DNA of 64,000 bases from Chloroflexota bacterium (GTDB taxonomy: Bacteria; Chloroflexota; Anaerolineae; Anaerolineales; Villigracilaceae): assembly GCA_021824575.1 (NCBI GenBank), contig JAKAKJ010000033.1, forward strand, positions 1-64,000, written 5' to 3'. Below, one piece after another: positions 8,376-17,651 of this stretch. The notes under the pieces are model-generated. The model saw nothing but the letters and a program-made list of their open reading frames with translations. It had not been told where the DNA came from and did no database searches. Position numbers and translations under genes: made by a program. Position 1 is the stretch's first letter; each line of letters starts with the position of its first letter.

Positions 8376-9845
8376 ATGCTTTTAGATAATCTGCCCAATG
8401 CCTCCACTCAACTGAATGCCATCCTTAAGGCATTCCCGGACTTCCTTTTGATTCTGGATGAGAGGGGATTCGTCCTCGATTACAAGGCTGATGATTCGAT
8501 CTTCCCGTTTGCATCCAAACAGTTCAGGCTGGGACAATCCATAGCCAGTGCCTTTCCGCCGGACGTCGCCGGCAAGTTCCAGCAGATCGTTCAAGACTTG
8601 AAACAAACCCCCGCGATCCAGTCATTCGAATATTCAGTAAAACTCCAACAGACAGAGCATTGGTTCGACGCGAAGTTTATTCCAGTCGAACCGGCACAGG
8701 TTATCGTCGTTATCCGGGAGATCACCAGGCACAAGCTGGCCGAAGAAAGAACCCAGCGCCAACTAAATCGTTTGGCTGCATTACGCGCGATTGATCTCGC
8801 CATCTCATCCACTCTCGATATTCACTTGGCGCTGTCCGTGGTACTGAGTCAGGTCACCTCCCAATTGAACGTTGACGCAGCGGATATTTTGCTGCTCAAT
8901 CCGCAGAATAATTTGCTCGAATTTGCCAATGGCGTTGGCTTCCGCACCGAATCATTGCAGCAGACGCGTTTGCCTCTGGGGGAAGGTTATGCGGGGATGG
9001 CTGCCCTCAGGCGGCAGGTGATCAGCGTTCCGAACTTGCAGCGCGGAAAAACCGGTTTCCTCCGTTCGCCAAAATTCGCGGAGGAAGGTTTCCATTCCTA
9101 TTATTGCGTTCCGCTCATTGCAAAGGGACATGTCCGAGGCGTGATGGAAGTCTTCCATCGAACGCCTCTCACCCCGGACCTCGATTGGTTCGACTTCATG
9201 GAGACGCTGGCTGGTCAGGCTGCCATTGCGGTGGAAAACGCGACGTTGTTCAGAGAGTTGCAGCGCACCAATTTCGAGTTGACCCTGGCCTACAACACGA
9301 CCATCGAAGGCTGGTCGCGCGCCCTCGACCTGCGCGACCGCGATACGGAAGGCCATACCCGGCGCGTTACCGAGATGGCGCTGAAACTTGCACGCCGGCT
9401 GGGGGTATCCGAGGCGGAACTTGTCAACGTTCAACGGGGAGCCATACTGCACGATATCGGCAAAATGGCCATTCCCGACAACATATTATTGAAGTCCGGG
9501 CCGCTAAGCGCCGAAGAATGGAATATCATACGTCAGCATCCGCGTTATGCGCGCGAACTTCTCTCGCCAATTTCCTTTGTGCGGCCTGCACTGGACATTC
9601 CCATGTATCATCACGAAAAATGGGATGGGACCGGCTACCCTGGCGGTTTGAAGGAAAATCAAATCCCGTTGTATGCGCGGTTGTTTGCCGTGGCGGACGT
9701 CTACGATGCACTTACATCCAACCGTCCGTACCGGCCCGCTTGGACGAAAGAGCAGGCCATTGTCTATATTCGCGAGCAGAGCGGCAAACACTTTGACCCG
9801 GACATGGTCAATCATTTTCTAAAGATGATAACGGATACGGACTGA
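8376..9845 (+). CDS. PAS-GAF-HD-GYP protein (predicted c-di-GMP phosphodiesterase)
   Basis: HDIGKMAIPD, YHHEKWDGTGYPGGL, ADVYDALTSNRPYR signature; upstream GAF. Confidence 0.9.
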   Translation: MLLDNLPNASTQLNAILKAFPDFLLILDERGFVLDYKADDSIFPFASKQFRLGQSIASAFPPDVAGKFQQIVQDLKQTPAIQSFEYSVKLQQTEHWFDAKFIPVEPAQVIVVIREITRHKLAEERTQRQLNRLAALRAIDLAISSTLDIHLALSVVLSQVTSQLNVDAADILLLNPQNNLLEFANGVGFRTESLQQTRLPLGEGYAGMAALRRQVISVPNLQRGKTGFLRSPKFAEEGFHSYYCVPLIAKGHVRGVMEVFHRTPLTPDLDWFDFMETLAGQAAIAVENATLFRELQRTNFELTLAYNTTIEGWSRALDLRDRDTEGHTRRVTEMALKLARRLGVSEAELVNVQRGAILHDIGKMAIPDNILLKSGPLSAEEWNIIRQHPRYARELLSPISFVRPALDIPMYHHEKWDGTGYPGGLKENQIPLYARLFAVADVYDALTSNRPYRPAWTKEQAIVYIREQSGKHFDPDMVNHFLKMITDTD

Positions 9846-9885
9846 TTGAGGCGGGTTGCGTTTATAATCATCCATTGGTTCTCGA

Positions 9886-9942
9886 ACAGAAAGCCGTCCA
9901 AATATTTGACCGCTCTTGCTTGTGAGCGCGGAGAGGCTCGAA
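9886..9942 (-). repeat. Partial duplicate of tRNA-Lys 3' end plus terminator
   Basis: Nearly identical to 9973-10030, offset 88 bp, including tRNA 3' end gagcgcggagaggctcgaa. Confidence 0.8.
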
Positions 9943-9978
9943 TATCATCCCCTTTCGGGGACTCTCAGACAAACAGAA

Positions 9979-10004
9979 AAGCCGTCCAAATATTTGACGG
10001 CTCT
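9979..10004 (-). terminator. tRNA-Lys terminator hairpin
   Basis: GCCGTCcaaatatttGACGGC, minus-strand tail TTTTCTG. Confidence 0.7.
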
Positions 10005-10010
10005 TGTTTG

Positions 10011-10082
10011 TGAGCGCGGAGAGGCTCGAACTCTCAACCAATGGCTTAAAAGGCCACTGCTCTGCCATTGAGCTACGCGCCC
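10011..10082 (-). tRNA. tRNA-Lys(TTT)
   Basis: GGGCGCG acceptor stem pairs with CGCGCTC; anticodon loop CTTTTAA; T-loop TTCGAGC; no encoded CCA. Confidence 0.9.
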
Positions 10083-10175
10083 GAACATAAAGCGGACTGC
10101 ATTCTATCATGGGCAAGTAGAGCCGTCAACGTAATAGATTCGAATCAGGCTGCATCTAACCTTCGTGGAGATAAA

Positions 10176-10499
10176 ATGACCGAAGTGAATTATGTAAATG
10201 AAGCTGATTTTCAAAGCGAAGTCCTGAAGGCGGACAAGCCCGTATTGGTGGATTTCACTGCGACGTGGTGCCAGCCTTGCAAAATGATTGATCCAATCGT
10301 GAAGCAGTTGGCGCAGGATTGGGATGGCAGGGTAAAAGTTGTCAAGCTCGATGCTGACGAGAACCCCAACGTTTTGATGCAGTACGATGTGCTGGGGATT
10401 CCGACGCTGATTCTGTTCAAGGCAGGAGAAGTTAAGGAACGCGTGACGGGATATCAGCCAAAAGATAAACTGGTCACAAAGCTCAATCCGCATATTTGA
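10176..10499 (+). CDS. trxA: Thioredoxin
   Basis: VLVDFTATWCQPCKMIDPIV active site; start ATG at 10176. Confidence 0.9.
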   Translation: MTEVNYVNEADFQSEVLKADKPVLVDFTATWCQPCKMIDPIVKQLAQDWDGRVKVVKLDADENPNVLMQYDVLGIPTLILFKAGEVKERVTGYQPKDKLVTKLNPHI

Positions 10500-10517
10500 G
10501 GAACCGAAAAGAATTTT

Positions 10518-10549
10518 AAAAAAACGGGTCTCTACTGGACCCGTTTTTT
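10518..10549. terminator. Bidirectional terminator between trxA and surE
   Basis: aaaaaaACGGGTC tctactg GACCCGTtttttg. Confidence 0.85.
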
Positions 10550-10566
10550 GATTCCGTTCAATAGGC

Positions 10567-11370
10567 TTATTTCCGCAACTGTTTTTCGAGTTCTTCCAAC
10601 CCCACTCTCGACGTCATGTCCAGGCTAATAGGTGTCACCGACACAACATGCTTTTTCCGCAAAGTGAAAACGTCGCTTTCCTTGTCCTCGCCATCGAGGA
10701 TTGCCGCCTCTTTATAATTGACAAAACCGGGAACGTCCCACGATTTTCGCTCAGGCGCAACAGGTTCGTAATAACGCTGGAGCGCCACGCGCGTAATTTG
10801 CCAATTTGTTTTTGTTGTGGCATCCGACGGCACATCCACTTTCAAAAGTTGGACATCTGCAGGTAATTTCTTTTGCAGCAAAATGCCCGCAAAGTGCGCG
10901 GTGAAATGAGCCGCGGCGGAAAAATCCACTTCATCAGAATACGAAAGATGATAACGCTGGTCAGCTTGAAGAGAAACTGCCAGCGAAGGAAATCCCAATG
11001 AGGCTCCTTCCATCGCCGCGCCGACCGTGCCGGAAATGGTCACGCCGAGTCCAACGTTCTCACCGTAATTAATTCCCGATACAACCAAATCAGGTTTTTG
11101 CGGCATGATTTCCAGGATGCCATGCAGCACGGCTTGCGCGGGTGAGCCCTCGACTGCATAAACCGTCCATTCCTGTCCGTTCACCTGAAGTTTCTCTTTG
11201 TGGATAATGCCGCTCGATGAATTTGGCAGACTGCGGCCCATTCCCGAAGATTGCTCCCTCGGGGCCGCGACCGTTACATATCCGATTGATGCGAGCGCAC
11301 CAGCCGCGGCCCAAAGTCCGGGCGAGCGGATTCCGTCATCGTTTGTTAAAAGAATTTGTGGTTTGTCCAT
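10567..11370 (-). CDS. surE: 5'/3'-nucleotidase SurE
   Basis: ILLTNDDGIRSPGL, VSGINYGENVG; start MDKPQ at 11370. Confidence 0.92.
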   Translation of the reverse strand: MDKPQILLTNDDGIRSPGLWAAAGALASIGYVTVAAPREQSSGMGRSLPNSSSGIIHKEKLQVNGQEWTVYAVEGSPAQAVLHGILEIMPQKPDLVVSGINYGENVGLGVTISGTVGAAMEGASLGFPSLAVSLQADQRYHLSYSDEVDFSAAAHFTAHFAGILLQKKLPADVQLLKVDVPSDATTKTNWQITRVALQRYYEPVAPERKSWDVPGFVNYKEAAILDGEDKESDVFTLRKKHVVSVTPISLDMTSRVGLEELEKQLRK

Positions 11371-11412
11371 AGTCAGGTAAAAAACGAAGCGGGACATCCC
11401 GCTTCGTTGAAG

Positions 11413-11489
11413 TGGCGCTCCTGGCGCGATTCGAACACGCGACCTTTTGGTCCGCAACCAAACGCTCTGATCCACTGAGCTACAGGAGC
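11413..11489 (-). tRNA. tRNA-Arg(GCG)
   Basis: GCTCCTG/CAGGAGC acceptor; TTTGG TTGCGGA CCAAA anticodon arm; encoded CCA. Confidence 0.9.
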
Positions 11490-11559
11490 ATAGGCAGGCA
11501 AAGATTTTAATTCAGAATTGGGGCGGGGTCAAGGAGCGCGCGCTTATCTGCAAAAATAA

Positions 11560-11590
11560 ATCGGGAGCGGACACTTTGCCGCTCCCGATT
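11560..11590 (-). terminator. Terminator downstream of NBR1-Ig lipoprotein
   Basis: ATCGGGAGCGG/CCGCTCCCGAT with minus-strand T tail. Confidence 0.75.
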
Positions 11591-11597
11591 GCGTTCT

Positions 11598-12305
11598 TTA
11601 TTGCACCGATATGGTGACAAGAATTGGACAGAAGAGTGTGTCACCATTTCGGAGCGACCAGTTCGATGTGTAGGTTCCCTTTGTGAGCGGGGCCGTCATT
11701 GGGATGCTGATCGTGGTCGAGCTGCCAGGTGAAACATCAGATGTCGTATCGTAAGCAGTGTTGGCTGCCATCAAAGTTCCACCGACGTTGATCACGTCCA
11801 CAGAAGTATGAAGCCACTTGTTGCTGCCGGTGTTCTTGACTGTCCAATTGGCTGTAAACGAAGCTGACGCACTGAATGATGCTCCATTGGCAGGCGATTG
11901 GCCTGTCACCGCGCAGGCCCACGTCCCGGTGTTCGATCCGCCTCCGCTGCTTCCACCGCCTCCTCCGCCACCGCCTCCACTGCTGCTTTTCTTGGTCTTC
12001 GTCGGCGTAGGCGTCTTGGTGAATTTGATCATCGTCGGCGTGGTGAAGAAGAAGGTCGCGGTCGCGGTTGGTGTGATGCTTGGCGTCTGGCTTGGGAATG
12101 GCGTGAACGACGGCGTCAGCGTTGGCGGAATCAAAACCGCTGTCTGCGTGGCTGCCGCTCCGGCTGTCATTGCCACGATTGTGTTCACCGTAAATGGGTT
12201 TGGTGATGGAATTGGCGCAGGCGCGGCAAGAGTCGAGATATCGCAACTCAGCACAAAAAATGTGAGGATCAATAGCCAATAACCACCGCGCTTGTGCAGA
12301 CTCAT
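11598..12305 (-). CDS. Lipoprotein with Pro/Thr and poly-Gly linker and NBR1-Ig-like domain
   Basis: Lipobox FVLSC; SSGGGGGGGGGSSGGGS; C-terminal Ig-like FTANWTVKNTGSNKW. Confidence 0.75.
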   Translation of the reverse strand: MSLHKRGGYWLLILTFFVLSCDISTLAAPAPIPSPNPFTVNTIVAMTAGAAATQTAVLIPPTLTPSFTPFPSQTPSITPTATATFFFTTPTMIKFTKTPTPTKTKKSSSGGGGGGGGGSSGGGSNTGTWACAVTGQSPANGASFSASASFTANWTVKNTGSNKWLHTSVDVINVGGTLMAANTAYDTTSDVSPGSSTTISIPMTAPLTKGTYTSNWSLRNGDTLFCPILVTISVQ

Positions 12306-12392
12306 GTTTGCATTGCCTTCAATCAGTCAAGGACGTTATCGCGTAATCGCCCGGTGCCTGACTTTCAAAAATGACAGAGGCAGAGGGCCGCT

Positions 12393-13055
12393 CTAGGGAT
12401 CCTTCAGTTTGCCGACCTGGATATTCAGAGCTGGCCAACATAGGCCGCCCTCGACTTTGAATTGCATGCCGTAGAGTCCCTTTTGCATGGGGGCATTTGC
12501 ATCGAAGATCACGGTGACACTGTCCCCGGGTTTTAAGTCGGGCAATTGCTCACCAAGGAAAGTGCTCATCTTGGTGCCGCTTACATAGTCGAGATCTCGC
12601 TTATATCCAAATGGCTCACTGCCCGTGTTCGTAATAATCCATTCAACATCAATGGCATCGCCAGGGCTAAAGGCATTCGTCCTGGGTTTGATCTCGGTCC
12701 AACTGCAAGCATATTGGGGAGCTGAGACATTTCCACCTCCGCCGCTTGAAGGCGCAACCGCGTAAGGAGTCGGCGAGGGGATGATCACAGGTGTGAGGGT
12801 CGGGACGACCACCGATGTTGCGATCGAAGTCGAGGTTGCGAGCGCCTGCTGTCCTGACTGTGCGTCAACCGTTTGTGCAACTGATGTGCCCATCTGATTT
12901 TGGGCCTGGACAGTCATCGCGACCGAAGTTTGAACCTGTGACTGAATTTGTTCCGGACTTTGGGCTGGCGCGCAGGCTGCGAGGAGCGCCGTGAGGACGA
13001 GCGCAACCAACGCGGATTTTTTGAACGCTTGCAAAGTGGTCTGTTTTGTGACCAT
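12393..13055 (-). CDS. Lipoprotein with NBR1-Ig-like domain
   Basis: Lipobox LLAAC; VEWIITNTGSEPFGYKRDLDYVSG; start MVTKQTT at 13055. Confidence 0.75.
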   Translation of the reverse strand: MVTKQTTLQAFKKSALVALVLTALLAACAPAQSPEQIQSQVQTSVAMTVQAQNQMGTSVAQTVDAQSGQQALATSTSIATSVVVPTLTPVIIPSPTPYAVAPSSGGGGNVSAPQYACSWTEIKPRTNAFSPGDAIDVEWIITNTGSEPFGYKRDLDYVSGTKMSTFLGEQLPDLKPGDSVTVIFDANAPMQKGLYGMQFKVEGGLCWPALNIQVGKLKDP

Positions 13056-13081
13056 ATCGTTATTCTCCTTGCTTGCTGAAA

Positions 13082-14428
13082 TTAGGCTTCTTCGTTTGGA
13101 TGTGAGTCGCCAGCGCCGATCCCCAGCGGCTGCCATTTCTTTTCGTCCTTCAAACGATGCTGAATTCCGTGACGGTCGTGGACTTCGTCGAAGCCTGTCG
13201 GCTTGATGAACATTTCTTCGCTGTCGAGCAGGCCGGTGATTCCGGCCTGGCCAACCTCGGGCCGCTTGCTCTGACAGAACTTGCAAGTCTTCGGATCATG
13301 CGCTTTGTATTCCATCGGCTCTTCGTAGGTTGTGATGTAGCCTTCGTAATTACGCAAAATGATCTTGTGATCCGAGGCGCTGATCTGGTAATTTGGCATG
13401 ACCGGAATCTTTCCGCCGCCGCCGGGAGCGTCAACGATGAATTGCGGAACGGCGTAACCGGATGTGTGCCCGCGCAGGCCTTCGATAATCTCGATGCCTT
13501 TCGCAACAGGTGTGCGGAAATGTCCCGCACCTTCGACCAGATCGCATTGATAGAGATAATACGGGCGGACGCGGATGCGCGTCAACTTCTGAACCAATTC
13601 GCGCTGGATGTGAACGCAATCATTGATCCCGGCCAAAAGAACGGACTGGTTGCCCAGCGGGATTCCGGCGCGTGCCATCCGGTCACAAGCGTCAGCCAGT
13701 TCTTTTGTGATCTCGTTGGGATGATTGACGTGAATGTTCAACCACAACGGATGGAATTTAGCGAGCATATCACACAATTCCTGTGTGACGCGCATGGGCA
13801 GGAAGACTGGCACGCGCGAGCCAATGCGGACGATTTCAATGTGCGGAATCTCGCGCAGACGCGTCAGAATCTCCTCGAGGATTTTTGGCGCGAGCACAAG
13901 CGGATCGCCGCCGGAAAGCAAAACGTCGCGCACTTGTGGAGTCCGCTTGAGGTATTCGAGCTGCATTTCAAATTCGCGGCGCGAGAAGGTTTGTCCGGGG
14001 TCGCCAACGATGCGCGAGCGCGTGCAGTACCGGCAATACGACGCGCATTGCGTGGTTACCAGCATGAGGACTCTGTCAGGATACCGGTGAACCAGCCCTG
14101 GCACGGGAGAGTGGCGGTCTTCTGCAAGGGAGTCTTCCATCATGCCGGTGAACGGCGTGATCTCCGCATCCGTTGGAATGATTTGCTTGCGAACCGGGTC
14201 ATTGGGATCGTCCGGATCAATCAGGGAAATGAAGTAAGGTGTTACATCCACGCGGAACAAACCGCTGGTGTTCAGGGCTTTTTTCTCGGATTCTGTAAGT
14301 GGGATGATCTTCTCGATCTCTTCAACGCTGTTGAGGCGGTGGCTTAACTGCCAGCGCCAGTCGTTCCACTTTTCATCTGGAACGTCGGCATAGACGGGTG
14401 CGCGTCTGGAAACGATGGGTGTAGGCAT
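13082..14428 (-). CDS. kamA: Lysine 2,3-aminomutase (radical SAM)
   Basis: CASYCRYCTRSR radical-SAM motif, LLSGGDPLVL, PLGNQSVLLAGIND. Confidence 0.92.
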   Translation of the reverse strand: MPTPIVSRRAPVYADVPDEKWNDWRWQLSHRLNSVEEIEKIIPLTESEKKALNTSGLFRVDVTPYFISLIDPDDPNDPVRKQIIPTDAEITPFTGMMEDSLAEDRHSPVPGLVHRYPDRVLMLVTTQCASYCRYCTRSRIVGDPGQTFSRREFEMQLEYLKRTPQVRDVLLSGGDPLVLAPKILEEILTRLREIPHIEIVRIGSRVPVFLPMRVTQELCDMLAKFHPLWLNIHVNHPNEITKELADACDRMARAGIPLGNQSVLLAGINDCVHIQRELVQKLTRIRVRPYYLYQCDLVEGAGHFRTPVAKGIEIIEGLRGHTSGYAVPQFIVDAPGGGGKIPVMPNYQISASDHKIILRNYEGYITTYEEPMEYKAHDPKTCKFCQSKRPEVGQAGITGLLDSEEMFIKPTGFDEVHDRHGIQHRLKDEKKWQPLGIGAGDSHPNEEA

Positions 14429-14661
14429 ACAATTTTCCTCCGATTTTAATTAACGAATTTTGAATCTAAAGCGATACAGAAGGGAAAAACCAGCCCGGAC
14501 GGAGGATCGTGATCGGGCCGGAAGAAACCGGCAAAACGGTTAAATACGTCAACCATCAATAGTATTGTAAGTGGAAACAAAATGCAGGTCAACCGCACTT
14601 TGCAAAAGTATGGATGTAGCGTCCGCGGGTGTAAAATGAGGATGAGAGAAAGCGAGGGAAA

Positions 14662-15525
14662 ATGCCCAATGTTGCGGTTTTGACGGATAGCACGGCCAGC
14701 CTGCCTGAGACGATTCTGAGCAGTCTCAAAATCAGCACGGTGGCTTATTATATTCATCGCGGGCAGGAAGTTCTGCGCGATCTGGTCACGATTCAGCGGG
14801 AAGAATTTTTGCGCTGGATGATCACCGCCAAATTTGTGCCGACTACTGCCAGCCCCGGTCCGGGGGATTATTACCAGGCGTATGAAAAACTGGTTGAGAA
14901 TGGAGCGGAGGAAATCATCAGCATCCAAATGACATCCAAAGCAAGCGGCGGATATCAGGCCGCGACCGTCGCGCAATCCATGCTCAAGGAAAGCCATCCG
15001 AACATTCGGCTTGAAGTGATTGACACGCGTTCCGCGTCGCTCTGTCAGGGATGGATGGTGATCGAGGCGGCGCGTGCCGCGTTATCGGGTTGGGGTCTGA
15101 ACGAGATCACGGCGCGCGTTAAAGGGATGATTCCCGTCACGCACATGATTCAAACGGCGGATACGCTCCGCTATCTTTACCTCGGCGGGCGTATTGGCAA
15201 GGCGCAAAATTTGCTTGGCACCATGCTCAACATCAAGCCGCTGATCGGTGTGGAAAATGGCGAAATTGTGCCGCTTGGCAAAGCTCACAGCCGCGGCCAA
15301 GCCTATCAACAAATGGCCGATATGGTCGCACAGGCAATTGGGAAAGGCAAAGCCAGAGTCGCTTATGTTCATGCGGGGGCGCAGCGCGAAGTGGAAAAGA
15401 TCAAGGATTTGGTCGAATCAAAAGTGAATGTGGTTGAGTCGATGTTTGCTGAACTCTCGCCTGCGTTGGCTGTCCATACGGGGCCGGGCACGGCGGGCTT
15501 GTGTTACTACCCTGTGGATGATTGA
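14662..15525 (+). CDS. DegV family protein
   Basis: VAVLTDSTASLP..., TTASPGPGDYYQAYEKL, GGRIGKAQNLLGTMLNIKPL. Confidence 0.9.
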   Translation: MPNVAVLTDSTASLPETILSSLKISTVAYYIHRGQEVLRDLVTIQREEFLRWMITAKFVPTTASPGPGDYYQAYEKLVENGAEEIISIQMTSKASGGYQAATVAQSMLKESHPNIRLEVIDTRSASLCQGWMVIEAARAALSGWGLNEITARVKGMIPVTHMIQTADTLRYLYLGGRIGKAQNLLGTMLNIKPLIGVENGEIVPLGKAHSRGQAYQQMADMVAQAIGKGKARVAYVHAGAQREVEKIKDLVESKVNVVESMFAELSPALAVHTGPGTAGLCYYPVDD

Positions 15526-15529
15526 TGGA

Positions 15530-15558
15530 TCAGGCCAGTCAAACGACTGGCCTGAATT
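15530..15558 (+). terminator. Rho-independent terminator after degV
   Basis: TCAGGCCAGTC aaac GACTGGCCTGA attttta. Confidence 0.85.
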
Positions 15559-15564
15559 TTTATA

Positions 15565-16482
15565 TCATCCTGTTGAAGAAGTTGTGGTTGGCAATGGAGG
15601 AAGGGAATGTAAATACATCCAGATCGCCTTCAACTCATCATCGGTCATTTGACCCTTCCATGGCCATGGCATGAAACGCGGCTCCAGCAAATCACCCGAT
15701 GGCGTTGACCCCGTGCGCAAGGTCTTCAAAAAATCTGCTTCTGACCAGTTTTTGAGATCGCCGCCCGGCGTCAGATTCGGTGCTGGCGGCGACTGCGGAT
15801 CACCCGACTTGCCGCCGGAAAGTTGCACACCATGACAATCATGACAGCCGTTGATATTTACCAGGTATTTTCCATACTCAATGCTTATGCCTGGCTGAGG
15901 TGTCGCAGGACGATTCGTTTGATCAATCGTGCTGGCACGCAATAGATTTCCAAACACTCCCGCGCCATACATCACATTGCCGATGAACGTCATTTGAACA
16001 TCCGGCTTATCGTCGCCGCGATCCACAGACGGGACGGACCTAAGGTAAGCGATCAAATCTCCGAGGTCGCTGTCGCTAAGATGATAAAAGTCGTTGGCTG
16101 GCATGACGAACACTGACGTTCCGTCTGGCTTTACTCCATGACGCAGAATGCGCACCAGATCGGTATTACTGAGTTGGCCCGCAATTCCATATTTGCCATT
16201 CGTCAAGTTGGGAGCTTTGACGCCTCCCAGCGCACCAAGGGCCATCCAGTTTGTATCACCGCCCAGATCCTGGCTGTGGCACTCCATGCACAGAATAGTG
16301 GCCAGATGCTTGCCATGATCAATTGATGTTGCATCAGTGGGAATAGAGGCCGACTCCACGTTAACATTGTATGTGTGGCTGAATTCCAATCGGGATTTCA
16401 TGTACAATCCCAGCGCCAAAAGGATGATCAGGCCGATCAAACTACCGAACACAAATCCAATCCCCTTTAAAACTTTTTTCAT
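15565..16482 (-). CDS. Membrane-anchored diheme c-type cytochrome
   Basis: Two CxxCH motifs (CMECH, CHDCH), N-terminal TM helix. Confidence 0.87.
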   Translation of the reverse strand: MKKVLKGIGFVFGSLIGLIILLALGLYMKSRLEFSHTYNVNVESASIPTDATSIDHGKHLATILCMECHSQDLGGDTNWMALGALGGVKAPNLTNGKYGIAGQLSNTDLVRILRHGVKPDGTSVFVMPANDFYHLSDSDLGDLIAYLRSVPSVDRGDDKPDVQMTFIGNVMYGAGVFGNLLRASTIDQTNRPATPQPGISIEYGKYLVNINGCHDCHGVQLSGGKSGDPQSPPAPNLTPGGDLKNWSEADFLKTLRTGSTPSGDLLEPRFMPWPWKGQMTDDELKAIWMYLHSLPPLPTTTSSTG

Positions 16483-16585
16483 ACTGCACTCTCCTCTTTA
16501 TAAAGTTGGCGCAGTCTACCATTGCCCATCCAATTTCTCACTCCCCCCTTTGGTAGAATTGAAACAAATCCCACAAGGACAAAAT

Positions 16586-17488
16586 ATGACCGATCCCGCT
16601 GCAACTCATGGACTTTGGGCTGATCTTTGCCGCCCGGATTTTTCTCCCGCCGAATCCGATTTCTCAATCATCGGCATTCCTTTCGACGGACTTGCCAGCG
16701 CGCGCAAAGGCGCGTCGCATGGCCCGGAGCGGATTCGCTTTTGGTCACAGCACATGACGCCATTCAGCGAAGATCGGACGCGGCTCAAAAATATTCGCAT
16801 TTGTGATTTGGGCGATATCGGAATTTCGCATCCTGCGCGGGATTTTGAGCGGGTCCGCAAAAACGTGGCGGCTCTGCCCAATGTGCCGATCCTGCTTGGT
16901 GGGGACCATTCCGTGACGATTCCGATTTTTCAAGGCCAGCGTGAGCGATTCAAAGACAAACGTCTCGGCGTTTTGTGGATGGATGCGCACCCGGATTTGT
17001 GCGATGAATTCAACGGCTCGAAATTTTCCCATGCCTGCGTCCTGCGCCGCGGACTGGAATTCGGAATCAAACCTGAAGATGTTTGTCTGGTCGGCTTGCG
17101 TTCGTGGGAATATCAGGAAATTGATTTGATCGAGAACGGTGGCTTGAACGTTTACACCGCCGCGGACGTTGCTGAGCGCGGCATGAAACCCATCGCGGCG
17201 GATGTTCATAAAATATTATCGAGATGCGATGCGGTTCATGTCTCACTGGATATTGATTGCCTTGATCCCGCGTTTGCTCCTGGCACCGGCATTCCCGATT
17301 CGGGCGGGATGACTTCGCGCGAAGTCATCACATTGATCAAATCGCTTCAAGGATTGAAGCTGGTTGGACTCGATGTGGTCGAAGTTGCGCCGCCGCTCGA
17401 TGAATCTGAAGCGACAGTTTTCGCGGCACTCAAAATCATCATGGAATTTATTGCCGTCATTGTGCGGGAGAGACAACCAGGCCTGTAA
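16586..17488 (+). CDS. Agmatinase/arginase family ureohydrolase
   Basis: GGDHSVTIP, DAHPDL, SLDIDCLDPAFAPGTG; start MTDPAATHG at 16586. Confidence 0.88.
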   Translation: MTDPAATHGLWADLCRPDFSPAESDFSIIGIPFDGLASARKGASHGPERIRFWSQHMTPFSEDRTRLKNIRICDLGDIGISHPARDFERVRKNVAALPNVPILLGGDHSVTIPIFQGQRERFKDKRLGVLWMDAHPDLCDEFNGSKFSHACVLRRGLEFGIKPEDVCLVGLRSWEYQEIDLIENGGLNVYTAADVAERGMKPIAADVHKILSRCDAVHVSLDIDCLDPAFAPGTGIPDSGGMTSREVITLIKSLQGLKLVGLDVVEVAPPLDESEATVFAALKIIMEFIAVIVRERQPGL

Positions 17489-17651
17489 TATGGGCATGGA
17501 ACTCGACAAGCTCGGGACAAATTCGCGAATTGGTGCGGATTTTCGAAAAGCTTTATTCGCGGCATTCGATCATTTGTGCAATTCGCGTTAATCAAGATGG
17601 TCTCTGGCATCGTCACTTGCCGTTCGCTATCCGCTGACGTATAATCCTTCC

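Noticed and set aside
9868-10116. ORF on minus strand (82 aa)
   Set aside because: Runs through the tRNA-Lys gene and its duplicated tail; not a protein gene.
11818-12282. Pro-rich plus-strand ORFs (154 aa, 102 aa)
   Set aside because: Antisense to the poly-Gly/Thr-Pro lipoprotein; low-complexity artefact.
13157-14347. 396-aa plus-strand ORF
   Set aside because: Antisense shadow of kamA, which has clear radical-SAM motifs.
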